Below are positions 1-8,803 of a stretch of DNA of 64,000 bases, piece by piece. The notes under the pieces were generated by a model, which searched no databases, was not told the DNA's origin, and worked only from the letters and a program-made list of their open reading frames with translations. The stretch's first letter is position 1. Each line of letters starts with the position of its first letter. The translations under genes were made by a program, and so were the position numbers. This DNA is from Paraburkholderia lacunae (lineage in GTDB: Bacteria; Pseudomonadota; Gammaproteobacteria; Burkholderiales; Burkholderiaceae), in assembly GCF_003353175.1 (NCBI RefSeq), contig NZ_QHKS01000010.1:217315-281314 (forward strand), written 5' to 3'.

Positions 1-3000
1 ACAGCGGCCTTCACCCGTGTTGAACGAGAAGCGCGACGCCGTGTAGCCACGCGCGCGCGCTTCGAGCGTGCCGGCAAACAGCTTGCGAATCGCATCCCAC
101 ACGCCGATGTAGGTCGCCGGACATGAACGCGGCGTCTTGCCGATCGGCGTCTGGTCGACTTCGAGCACCCGGTCGATGGTTTCCCAGCCGGTCACCGCAT
201 CGCATCCTTGCCAGGCGTGCGTAACGTTGAGCGGTGCGCGGGGCGCCGTGCGCGCCAATACGCTCGAGCGCCGGTTCGCCGCAGGTGGCTCCTGAGCAGC
301 CGCCGCACGCGCACGCCGCGTAGCCGGCGACGACAGCACCGAGCGGCCGACCGCATCCAGCAGATTGGCCATCAGCACATCGCGCGCGAGCGTCGACTTG
401 CCGGAACCGCTCACACCCGTCACCGCGACCAGCCGCGCTAGCGGAATGCCGACCGTCACGTTGCGCAGGTTGTGCAGCTTGCCCCCATGCACCGTCAGCC
501 AGTTCTCGGGGACGGCCGCTGCCCGTTTGGTCGGCGCGGCCACCTTGCGGCGCGGCTGCAACGGATGCACGATCGGCTGCGCGAGAAACTGCCCGGTCAG
601 CGAATCGGGTTGCGCCGACAGATCGGCAACGCTGCCTTGCGCGATGAGCGTACCGCCGCGCTTGCCCGCGCCGGGCCCGATATCGATGATGTGATCGGCA
701 CGCCGAATGGTGTCTTCGTCATGTTCGACCACCACCAGCGTATTGCCCTTCTCCCCCAGCTTGCGCAATGCGTTCAGCAGAATCTGGTTGTCGCGCGGAT
801 GCAGACCGATCGTGGGTTCGTCGAGCACATAGCACACGCCTTGCAGATTGCTGCCGAGCTGTGCGGCGAGCCGGATGCGCTGCGCTTCGCCGCCCGACAA
901 ACTCGGCGCCGCGCGATCGAGACTCAGATAGCCGAGCCCGACTTCTTCGAGGAACTGCAGACGGCTGCCGATTTCACTGATCACGTCGCGCGCGATTTCC
1001 GCATCACGGCCCGTCATGTCCAGCGTGTCGATCCATTTGCGCGTATCGGAGACCGTCCACTGCGCGACATCGACGATCGCTTGCGCTTCGAACGTGACCG
1101 CGCGCGCGGTCGGATTCAGACGCGTGCCGGCGCAATCGGGACACGGTTCGTCGACGAGTCCTTCCGGTTCCTGCTCCTCCGACGGCAAGCTTTGCTCGCG
1201 GCCGCGATTGTCGTCGACGATCACGGTGTCGTCGTACGCCGCGCGTTGCTCGCGCGTCAGCGCGAGGCCCGTTCCGACGCACGTGGTGCACCAGCCATGC
1301 TTGCTGTTGTACGAGAACATGCGCGGGTCGAGCTCGGGATAGCTCGTGCCGCACACCGGACACGCGCGTTTGGTGGACAGCACCTTCACCGTGCCGAGGG
1401 TGGCCGTGGGATGGCCGCCGCTGATCGCGTCGTGCAAACCGTCGAGCGGCGCGAGCAGATGCATCACGCCCTTGCCGATTTCGAGCGTCTCGCCGAGCGC
1501 GCGGCGCCATTCGGCTTCGTTGTCCGGCGACACGACGATGTCGGCCACCGGCAACTCGATGGTGTGCTCGCGAAACCGATCGAGCTTCGGCCACGGGTCC
1601 ACCGGCACGAACTCGCCGTCCACGCGAAGATGCGTATTGCCGCGCGCTTTCGCCCACTTCGCGAGATCGGTATAGACACCCTTGCGGTTCACGACGAGCG
1701 GCGCGAGGAAGCCGACGTGCTCGCCTTTGTGATCGCGCAGCAACTGCGCGGCAATCGATTCGACACTCTGCGACGTGACCGGCGTGCCGTCGTGAATGCA
1801 ATGTTGCAGACCGAGCTTGACATACAGCAGACGCAGGAAGTGCCACACTTCCGACGTGGTCGCCACGGTACTCTTGCGGCCGCCGCGCGACAAACGCTGC
1901 TCGATCGCGACGGTGGGCGGAATGCCGTACACCGCGTCGACTTCGGGGCGCCCGGCCGGCTGCACGATCGACCGCGCGTAGGCGTTCAGCGATTCGAGGT
2001 AACGGCGCTGCCCTTCGTGGAACAGAATGTCGAAGGCGAGCGTGGACTTGCCCGAACCGGACACGCCGGTGATCACGTTGAACTTGCCGTGCGGAATATC
2101 GACGTCGAGCGCCTTCAGATTGTGCTCGCGCGCATTGACGATGCGCACCACGTCCTCGCCTTCGATCGCCCGGCGCGCACGCGCTGCGCTCAGCGCCTTT
2201 TGCAACGGAATACCTTGTGGCGACGGCTCGGCTGCGGCGCTCATCGCACGGTCGTATTGCAGCAGTGCCTCGCCGGTATGCGATTCAGCGCACTGCTTGA
2301 CGTCTTCGGGCGTGCCCGCGCACAGCACCCGGCCGCCGCCGTCCCCGCCTTCGGGGCCGAGATCGATCAGCCAGTCGGCCGCGCGGATCACGTCGAGATT
2401 GTGCTCGATCACGATCAGCGAATGGCCGCTTGCGAGCAGCTTGCCGAACGCCTGCATCAGCTTGGCGATGTCGTCGAAATGCAGGCCGGTGGTCGGCTCG
2501 TCGAACATGAACAGACGTTTCGCGACCGCCTGTTTTGCGCTGCGCGCGGTGCGCGCCTGCGCCGCTTCCGCGAGGAACCCGGCGAGCTTGAGTCGTTGCG
2601 CCTCGCCGCCGGATAGCGTCGGCACAGGCTGGCCGAGCTTCACGTATTCGAGGCCCACGTCGACGATGGGCTGCAGCACGCGCAACACTTCGGCATCCTT
2701 CGCGAAGTAGGCGGTGGCTTCGCTCACCGTCAGTTCCAGCACGTCGGCAATGCTCAAGGCGCGCGCAGGCTCGCCTCGCTCGATCTTCACTTCGAGCAGT
2801 TCGGCGCGATAACGGCGGCCGTCGCAATCCGGACAGCGCAAATACACGTCGCTCAGGAACTGCATTTCGATGTGCTCGAAGCCCGAGCCGCCGCAGGTCG
2901 GGCAACGTCCTTCGCCCGAGTTGAAGCTGAACATGCCGGGGCCGTAACCGCGTTGTTTCGCCAGCGGCGCCCTGGCGAACAGCTTGCGGATTTCGTCGAA

Positions 3001-5208
3001 CGCGCCGACGTAACTGGCCGGATTCGAACGCGCGGTCTTGCCGATCGGCGACTGGTCGACGAATACGACGTCCGTGACCTGATCGGCACCCGTCAGGCTC
3101 CTGAACGCACCCGGCGATTCAGTGGCGAGACCGAAGTGCCGTGCCATGGCCGGATACAACACGTCCTGCAGCAAGGTGGATTTACCGGAACCCGACACGC
3201 CCGTCACGCAGACGAGGCGTTGCAACGGAATATCAACCGTGACATCGCGCAGATTATGTTCGGTCGCGCCCTCGAGCACGATGCGCGGCGTGCTTGCATC
3301 GACCGGACGCTGCGACCAGTGCGCCGCGTCCGCCACGTGCCGGCGCCCGCCCAGGTACTCGCCGGTCAGCGTGCCGGACGAACGGATCGCCTCGGGCGAG
3401 CCGTCGTAAATGATCGAGCCGCCCCGTTCGCCCGGCCCCGGGCCCATGTCGATCAGGCGGTCCGCCGCGAGCATCACCGACGGATCGTGTTCGACCACCA
3501 CCAGCGTATTGCCCGCGTCGCGCAGCCGGTGCATGGCTTCGACGATCCGGTTCAGATCGCGCGGATGCAGGCCGATGCTCGGCTCGTCGAGCACGAACAG
3601 TGTTTTGGTGAGCGACGTACCGAGCGCCGTGGTGAGGTTGATCCGCTGCACCTCGCCGCCCGACAGCGTGCGGCTTTGCCGGTCGAGCGTCAGATAGCCG
3701 AGACCGACGTCGCACAGATACTTGAGACGCGTACGCACTTCGGCGAGCAGCAGTTTGAGCGCGTCGTCGAGCAATGCGCTCGGCAGGCTGATCTCGTCGA
3801 AGAAACGCCGGATGCGCTCGATCGGCAGCAGCATCAGATCGTGCACGGTCAGGCCCGGCAACGCCTCGAGCTGCGTGCGCCGCCACTCGACGCCGCACGG
3901 CATGAAGCGCCGTTCGGACGCGAGCACCGAGTCGGCATTCGCTTTGGTGCCGAGGCGCCACAGCAGCGATTCCGTTTTCAGGCGCGCGCCGCCGCAGGTT
4001 TCACACGGCGTATAGCTGCGGTACTTCGACAGCAGCACGCGAATGTGCATCTTGTACGCTTTCGACTCGAGATATTCGAAGAAGCGTTTGACGCCGTACC
4101 AATGGCTTTGCCACTTGCCGTTCCAGTCCGGCGAACCGTTGATGACCCAATCGCGCTCGGCATCCGTCAGTTCGCCCCACGGCGTGCCGCGCCGGATGTC
4201 GGCTTTTGCCGCATAGCGCATCAGATCGTCCTGGCACTCCTTCCAGGCCGGCGTCTGCATTGGCTTGATCGCGCCTTCGCGCAGCGTCTTGCGCGCGTCG
4301 GGAATGACGAGACCGAGATCGACGCCGATTACCCGGCCGAACCCGCGGCAGACTTCGCACGCGCCGTAAGCCGAGTTGAACGAGAACAGCGCCGGTTGCG
4401 GGTCGGCATAACGCAGATCGCTTTCTGGATTGTGCAGACCGGTGGAAAACCGCCAGATTTGCGGCTCCGCTTCGTTAGCCTCGGGCGCTTCCGACGCTTG
4501 CGGCAGCACGTAGAGGTTGACGCGGCCACCGCCGCGTTTGAGCGACGCCTCGATCGCTTCGACCACCCGCTGCTTGTCGACCTGGCGCAAACGGAAGCGG
4601 TCGGCCACCACGTCCAGCAGTTTGCGCCTGCCGGTGGGCGAATCGACTTCGCGCTGCGCCTGCACCCGCGTGTAGCCGCTCGCGGACAGCCATTGCTCGA
4701 CTTCCTGCTGCGACGCGGACTCCGGCAGCTCCACCGGGAACGTGACGACCAGCCGCGGATCGTGTTCCGCGGTGCGCGCCAGCAGATCCGCGTAAATCGT
4801 TTCCGGCGTGTCGTGGCGCACCTGCTGCGCGGTCTTGCGATCGAACAGCTCGGCCGCCCGCGCGTAGAGCAGCTTCAGATGGTCGTTGAGCTCGGTCATC
4901 GTGCCGACCGTGGAGCGCGAGCTGCGCACCGGATTGGTCTGGTCGATCGCGATGGCGGGCGGCACGCCGTCGACACGGTCGACCTGGGGCCGGTCCATGC
5001 GGTCGAGAAACTGCCGGGCGTAAGCGCTGAAGGTTTCGACGTAGCGCCGCTGCCCTTCCGCGTACAGCGTGTCGAACACGAGACTCGATTTGCCGGAACC
5101 GGACGGGCCGGTGACGACCGTCATTTCGCCGGTTCGCACGTCGAGATCGACGTTCTTCAGGTTGTGCTGACGCGCGCCGCGAATCTTGATAATGCCGTTA
5201 GATGCCAA
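1..5208 (-). CDS. uvrA: Tandem-fused excinuclease ABC subunit A (UvrA), 3' end beyond the window
   Basis: DNA-damage recognition ATPase of nucleotide excision repair. About 1736 residues are visible, nearly twice a normal UvrA (about 940), because two UvrA units are fused head to tail. Four Walker A motifs of the form G-x-S-G-S-G-K-S lie near residues 33, 670, 1050 and 1600. LSGGE signatures lie near residues 515, 860 and 1437; the fourth would be off the left edge. Zinc-type CxxC pairs are visible in both units (for example YGACEVCRG and CPTCGG in the first, ACPVCG and CPDC in the second). The frame opens after a stop near 5240. I chose TTG at 5208, just before a GIIKIRGAR start-like motif; GTG at 5238 is the alternative. 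Double-length UvrA proteins are known in Burkholderiales. A LexA operator lies about 120 bp upstream. Confidence 0.93.
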   Translation of the reverse strand, partial: MASNGIIKIRGARQHNLKNVDLDVRTGEMTVVTGPSGSGKSSLVFDTLYAEGQRRYVETFSAYARQFLDRMDRPQVDRVDGVPPAIAIDQTNPVRSSRSTVGTMTELNDHLKLLYARAAELFDRKTAQQVRHDTPETIYADLLARTAEHDPRLVVTFPVELPESASQQEVEQWLSASGYTRVQAQREVDSPTGRRKLLDVVADRFRLRQVDKQRVVEAIEASLKRGGGRVNLYVLPQASEAPEANEAEPQIWRFSTGLHNPESDLRYADPQPALFSFNSAYGACEVCRGFGRVIGVDLGLVIPDARKTLREGAIKPMQTPAWKECQDDLMRYAAKADIRRGTPWGELTDAERDWVINGSPDWNGKWQSHWYGVKRFFEYLESKAYKMHIRVLLSKYRSYTPCETCGGARLKTESLLWRLGTKANADSVLASERRFMPCGVEWRRTQLEALPGLTVHDLMLLPIERIRRFFDEISLPSALLDDALKLLLAEVRTRLKYLCDVGLGYLTLDRQSRTLSGGEVQRINLTTALGTSLTKTLFVLDEPSIGLHPRDLNRIVEAMHRLRDAGNTLVVVEHDPSVMLAADRLIDMGPGPGERGGSIIYDGSPEAIRSSGTLTGEYLGGRRHVADAAHWSQRPVDASTPRIVLEGATEHNLRDVTVDIPLQRLVCVTGVSGSGKSTLLQDVLYPAMARHFGLATESPGAFRSLTGADQVTDVVFVDQSPIGKTARSNPASYVGAFDEIRKLFARAPLAKQRGYGPGMFSFNSGEGRCPTCGGSGFEHIEMQFLSDVYLRCPDCDGRRYRAELLEVKIERGEPARALSIADVLELTVSEATAYFAKDAEVLRVLQPIVDVGLEYVKLGQPVPTLSGGEAQRLKLAGFLAEAAQARTARSAKQAVAKRLFMFDEPTTGLHFDDIAKLMQAFGKLLASGHSLIVIEHNLDVIRAADWLIDLGPEGGDGGGRVLCAGTPEDVKQCAESHTGEALLQYDRAMSAAAEPSPQGIPLQKALSAARARRAIEGEDVVRIVNAREHNLKALDVDIPHGKFNVITGVSGSGKSTLAFDILFHEGQRRYLESLNAYARSIVQPAGRPEVDAVYGIPPTVAIEQRLSRGGRKSTVATTSEVWHFLRLLYVKLGLQHCIHDGTPVTSQSVESIAAQLLRDHKGEHVGFLAPLVVNRKGVYTDLAKWAKARGNTHLRVDGEFVPVDPWPKLDRFREHTIELPVADIVVSPDNEAEWRRALGETLEIGKGVMHLLAPLDGLHDAISGGHPTATLGTVKVLSTKRACPVCGTSYPELDPRMFSYNSKHGWCTTCVGTGLALTREQRAAYDDTVIVDDNRGREQSLPSEEQEPEGLVDEPCPDCAGTRLNPTARAVTFEAQAIVDVAQWTVSDTRKWIDTLDMTGRDAEIARDVISEIGSRLQFLEEVGLGYLSLDRAAPSLSGGEAQRIRLAAQLGSNLQGVCYVLDEPTIGLHPRDNQILLNALRKLGEKGNTLVVVEHDEDTIRRADHIIDIGPGAGKRGGTLIAQGSVADLSAQPDSLTGQFLAQPIVHPLQPRRKVAAPTKRAAAVPENWLTVHGGKLHNLRNVTVGIPLARLVAVTGVSGSGKSTLARDVLMANLLDAVGRSVLSSPATRRARAAAAQEPPAANRRSSVLARTAPRAPLNVTHAWQGCDAVTGWETIDRVLEVDQTPIGKTPRSCPATYIGVWDAIRKLFAGTLEARARGYTASRFSFNTGEGRC

Positions 5209-5553
5209 TTTATCCGACCGTCTGAATGAGTGGGCCACCTCTCACGGACGCCTCGCGACCGCGCAAGTTCGGCGCACCCTGGGCCCGCGGAACGACTCGC
5301 TGAAGGCCAGGCTGCAGCGGGATACTATACTGTATATTTATACAGTTTTCCATGCCGCGGCACGGCGTCGCTGCGGCACCGCTTCGGCCAATAGCCGGCG
5401 ACGCCGGACACGCGCCGTCTGGCCGGTCAGCGTGGGTTGGGAGCGATTTGAAAGGGTGGCGTAAAACCGTGAGCGGTGGCGCTCCGGCAGCGGCCGGACC
5501 GGCGCCGCGGGTGAAGCGATCGAACGCACTGCGGGTTATGTGCTGCGCATCGG
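5209..5553. other. Intergenic region upstream of the UvrA gene
   Basis: This 345-bp stretch lies between the start of the UvrA gene and the end of the racemase-like gene, both on the minus strand. The only clear signal is the LexA operator at 5328-5347. Reading frames here are arginine/alanine-rich GC artefacts. A TATAGT sequence next to the operator on the minus strand could be a -10 element, but I see no convincing -35. Confidence 0.6.
5328..5347 (-). promoter_or_regulatory. LexA/SOS box upstream of the UvrA gene
   Basis: The 16-bp core at 5330-5345 is CTGT-N8-ACAG with an all A/T spacer, which fits the proteobacterial LexA consensus. Flanks extend it to TACTG...CAGTT. It sits about 120 bp upstream of the UvrA start and no plus-strand gene begins nearby, so the minus-strand UvrA gene is the likely target. 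SOS control of uvrA is established in enterics; its use here is inference from the site. Confidence 0.85.
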
Positions 5554-7122
5554 CTAGCCCGATCTAGCCGTATACGCTCGCCATGTTGAACCGGTCCGTC
5601 GTGGGCGCTGCTGAATCGACCAGCGTGTCGGCCGGCGTGTTGGCCGGCGTATCGACCGGCGTGTCGACCGGCACATAGGCACCCGAACTATCAGCCGCCC
5701 TATTGCCACACAGCGTCTCGCCAGCACCTCGGCGGGATCGATCAGCCGCACCACCAGTCCGCCGGGCCGCGCCAGCGTCGAGCCGCGCAGCAGCAGCGGC
5801 AGCTCGGTGCAGCCCAGCACGATCACCTGCACGCCTTGCGCGACCAGGTCGTCGACCGCGGCGGCGACGTCGTCGCTGCACTCGCCCGACGTATGGCCGG
5901 CCTTGGCGCCATGGCGTCCGTACACCGCGTTCATCAGCCGCGCCTGTGCCGCCGCGGACGGCGCGACCTGCACGAGGCCGCGCGCTGCGAGCGCTTTCTC
6001 GTAGACGCGGCTTGCGAGCGTACCCGAAGTCGCCAGCATGCCGACTTCGCGCAGGTTCGGGAACGACTCGCGCAGATAATCGGCGGTACAGGTCAGCATA
6101 TTGACGATCGGAACGTTAAGCGCAGGCTGGATCCGCTCGACGAACGCATGCGCGGTATTGCATGGAATCGCGATGATATCCGCGCCGCCCTCTTCGAGCG
6201 TCTTGCAGGCCGCGTAGAGGGCGAGCGTCGGATCGTCGCCGTTGCCGAGCAGGGCTTCGGTGCGATCCGGAATCTGCGGATTCTGTTCGACCATGACCTT
6301 GATATGGTCCTGATCGCGCGCAGCCGGCGTGTTGCGCACCAGCTTCGCCATGAAATCGACGGTCGCCGCGGGTCCGACACCGCCCAGCACGCCCACCTTG
6401 AAGCGCCGCTGCGGCTGCGGGAATTGTGCCGCCGCGACGTAGCGCGCGTAGACCCGATTGGCGTCGACCAGCGGCACGTCCAGCGTTCCGAGCGCGCGCG
6501 CGACCATGGCGATTTCGGCGAGCCCGGGCACGATGATTTGCGCGCCTTGCGCGACGAGGTCCACGCAGGCCGCCCGCAGCAACTCGACTGGCCGGCCGTA
6601 GAGACGGCCGCTTTTAATGCCGTCGTCGCCATACACCGCGCGGGCGACGCAATCCACGCCGTGTTCATTGCGTGGATACAGCACGTCGTATTGCGCGGCG
6701 TCGAAATAGCGCTCGAAGAGGCCGTTGCCGCGTATGTAATGGGAAGTAAGGACACCGACGCGCCGAACCGACGGAAAGGCCTGCCGCACGTGCAGCGAAA
6801 GCGCCCGCATGATGTCGGCGATCGGGAGGGACGCGTTCGCCGTCAGCTCGTCGATGAAGGTATGGCTAAGGAAGCAGGGCAATACGATGGCATCGACCCC
6901 GCGTTTTTCGAAGGTACGGATCGAGTCGAAAACGTGGAGTTTGAATTCGGCGTTCGCCGCGTCGATCAACGCCGGGCCATGCCACGGCTGTTGCTCGAGC
7001 ACGAGGTCGAATCGTCTTGCGGTGGGCGAACGGCGCCCGCCGGCGGTCATCTTGCTCAATACGTCGGCGCTCGCCAGCGGCGCCGCGCCGGTCACGATGC
7101 CCAGCGAACGATAGCGTTGCAT
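5554..7122 (-). CDS. Two-domain aspartate/glutamate racemase family protein
   Basis: 522 residues made of two Asp/Glu racemase-like domains. The C-terminal domain (about residues 240-470) has a GGVGPAATVDF start and both expected cysteines (PCNTAH and LGCTE), so it looks catalytically complete. The N-terminal domain (about 1-235) keeps one cysteine (LPCFLSH), but the second site reads VPGLAE, with Gly where Cys is expected, and its glycine-rich start is degenerate. It may be regulatory or structural. A GGGGG-type ribosome site precedes ATG 7122. The last about 40 residues are arginine-rich and lie over a 12-bp repeat; another frame there gives a more natural V-D-T-P repeat tail, so a frameshift near 5690-5715 is possible. 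The substrate is unknown. Confidence 0.8.
   Translation of the reverse strand: MQRYRSLGIVTGAAPLASADVLSKMTAGGRRSPTARRFDLVLEQQPWHGPALIDAANAEFKLHVFDSIRTFEKRGVDAIVLPCFLSHTFIDELTANASLPIADIMRALSLHVRQAFPSVRRVGVLTSHYIRGNGLFERYFDAAQYDVLYPRNEHGVDCVARAVYGDDGIKSGRLYGRPVELLRAACVDLVAQGAQIIVPGLAEIAMVARALGTLDVPLVDANRVYARYVAAAQFPQPQRRFKVGVLGGVGPAATVDFMAKLVRNTPAARDQDHIKVMVEQNPQIPDRTEALLGNGDDPTLALYAACKTLEEGGADIIAIPCNTAHAFVERIQPALNVPIVNMLTCTADYLRESFPNLREVGMLATSGTLASRVYEKALAARGLVQVAPSAAAQARLMNAVYGRHGAKAGHTSGECSDDVAAAVDDLVAQGVQVIVLGCTELPLLLRGSTLARPGGLVVRLIDPAEVLARRCVAIGRLIVRVPMCRSTRRSIRRPTRRPTRWSIQQRPRRTGSTWRAYTARSG
5613..5672. repeat. 12-bp tandem repeat in the 3' end of the racemase-like gene
   Basis: Four good copies of GTGTCGGCCGGC-type units occupy 5625-5672, preceded by a degenerate copy at 5613-5624. 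In one minus-strand frame the units encode a (V/A)-(D/N)-T-P tetrapeptide repeat with G/C third positions. In the annotated frame they encode an arginine-rich tail. Confidence 0.85.
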
Positions 7123-7293
7123 GATGACCCCCGTCGGCTTGGTTGGCTTTGATATTAGGCCGCTTTTGCGCGGTTTGAAGATGGCATTATGGGGTTGTTG
7201 TATGACATGGGGTTAACGTTGAGCGGGTTGAGCGGTTCCTTGGGCGGCGGCATCTGTCTGGACGCCTGCCGCCTGCGGCCTCGATCATTGCCT

Positions 7294-7323
7294 GGTTGAT
7301 TGCCTGCGCGCAGGCAATCAACC
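7294..7323. repeat. 30-bp perfect palindrome directly after the SSB gene
   Basis: The sequence reads GGTTGATTGCCTGCG followed by its exact reverse complement, with no spacer. It begins at the base after the SSB stop codon. No T-run follows on the minus strand, so it is not a canonical intrinsic terminator. Confidence 0.9.
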
Positions 7324-7638
7324 TCAGCCCTCGTCGTCTCGCGAACCATAAGCCGCCAGCATCTTGTGTGCAACCATATCCATAGCCGGCTTGACCAGGC
7401 CATTTTTGTCGGTCCAGACCTTGGGCGTCAACGCCCCGCTCAGGGCGACGCTATCGGCATCGCCCAGCGCCAGCAGTCCACGTTGGACATCGTCATCAAA
7501 CGCAATCACATTGACGAAAATCGTATCGCCGTCATTAGTGGCGGCCCGCACCTTGCAGGTCACGAACCGCTTGCCGTTTTGCCCCGTGCGAACCTGCGCG
7601 TCGCCGAACAGCCTCCCGCCCACCAGTCCATCGATCAT
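7324..7638 (-). CDS. Small single-stranded DNA-binding protein (SSB/PriB-type OB fold)
   Basis: 104 residues matching an SSB OB-fold core: an early GRLFGDAQVR strand, then KRFVTCKVRA and FVNVIAFDDDV segments. A housekeeping SSB is about 180 residues with a disordered linker and an acidic DDDIPF-like tip. This protein ends soon after the OB fold (RDDEG), so it is a short accessory paralogue. An AGGAG ribosome site lies seven bases before ATG 7638. It stands alone: the next genes on either side have unrelated functions. A perfect palindrome follows the stop codon. Accessory SSBs are common on plasmids and phages, but nothing adjacent marks this one as mobile. Confidence 0.82.
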   Translation of the reverse strand: MIDGLVGGRLFGDAQVRTGQNGKRFVTCKVRAATNDGDTIFVNVIAFDDDVQRGLLALGDADSVALSGALTPKVWTDKNGLVKPAMDMVAHKMLAAYGSRDDEG

Positions 7639-7744
7639 TGCCCTGCTCCTCTTATCCGCTCATCGTGCAAAAAAACAATATCGCCGGCACGGCACGCATG
7701 ATCCCACGCTAAACAGCACCTGAGTTCAGTGCATGGCCTCGCGT

Positions 7745-8653
7745 TCACGGCGAGCCATTGGCCGCGCCGGCGGCTTCGAAGATATCGCGCAGCCACTGCG
7801 CAAACACCCGCACGCGCGACGACAACTGGCGGTTCTGCGGATAGAGCACCGACACCGGCAGCGGCGGCGGCGGAAAATCCGCCAGGATGACCTTCAACCG
7901 CGCTGAGGCCAGTTCTGCCGCCACGCGGTACTGCGGCACCTGCACGATGCCGAGGCCGGCCAGCGCCGAGCCGGTGTAGAGATCGGCGCCGGTCACCGAC
8001 ACCGTCGCCGGCAGATACACCGCGCTCTCGCGGCCGTCGACAGTGAATTCGAGCGGCACCGCTTTGCCGGTCGCGCTCGACAGGTAGTTGACCGCCCGGT
8101 GCGCGGACAGCTCCGTCGGCTCGGCAGGCTCGCCGTGGGCCGCCAGATAGGCCGGGCTCGCCACTGTCACTTGCGGCAGTTGCGCGACGCGCCGCCCCAC
8201 CATCGACGAATCCTGCAAATGCCCCGCTCGCAGCACGCAATCGATCCCCTCACGCACCAGATCGACCAGCCGGTCGTCCTCGCCGATCGTCAGCTCGATC
8301 CCGGGAAACTGCGCGAGGAACTCCGGCAGCGCCGGCACGACGAAGTGCCGCGCCAGCGTGCCCTGCAAATTCACCCGCAACAGGCCCTTCGGCGCGATGT
8401 TCGTGAACGAGCCCTCCGCCTCCTCCATATCGGCGATGAGACGCACGCAACGCCGGTAATACGCCTCGCCGTCATGCGTGAGGCGCACCGAGCGCGTGGT
8501 GCGCTCCAGCAGCCGCGCGCCGAGCCGCTGTTCCATGCGCTTCATCAGATTGGTGACGGTGGCGCGCGGAATCTGCAGATCGTCTGACGCCCGCGTGAAG
8601 CTCTGCCGCTCGGCAATCCGCACGAACACCCGCATTTCCTCGAAACGATCCAT
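7745..8653 (-). CDS. LysR-family transcriptional regulator
   Basis: 302 residues. The N-terminal winged HTH is typical (FVRIAERQSFTRAS, then IPRATVTNLMKRMEQRLGARLLERTTR), followed by a substrate-binding domain. ATG 8653 is preferred over an in-frame TTG at 8659. It is divergent from the short-chain dehydrogenase at 8804 with 150 bp between them, the usual layout for a LysR protein controlling its neighbour and itself. The effector is unknown. Confidence 0.88.
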   Translation of the reverse strand: MDRFEEMRVFVRIAERQSFTRASDDLQIPRATVTNLMKRMEQRLGARLLERTTRSVRLTHDGEAYYRRCVRLIADMEEAEGSFTNIAPKGLLRVNLQGTLARHFVVPALPEFLAQFPGIELTIGEDDRLVDLVREGIDCVLRAGHLQDSSMVGRRVAQLPQVTVASPAYLAAHGEPAEPTELSAHRAVNYLSSATGKAVPLEFTVDGRESAVYLPATVSVTGADLYTGSALAGLGIVQVPQYRVAAELASARLKVILADFPPPPLPVSVLYPQNRQLSSRVRVFAQWLRDIFEAAGAANGSP

Positions 8654-8803
8654 GTTCAACGCCTATATATCGGGTCCGCCGGAAGGCCACCCGATAATTA
8701 TTAAAGCAAATGGAATTCTAATAGCAATTTCAATCTGATTATCTCCGAGAAGAAAACACCGATGATTCGTCTCACCCACTCATCACACAGAAGGAAACGA
8801 ACC

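Noticed and set aside
472..5229. Two very long plus-strand reading frames (472-2616 and 2872-5229) opposite the UvrA gene
   Set aside because: They are His/Arg/Ala-rich, have no domains, and are the antisense shadow of a high-GC gene whose minus-strand frame shows four clear Walker A motifs.
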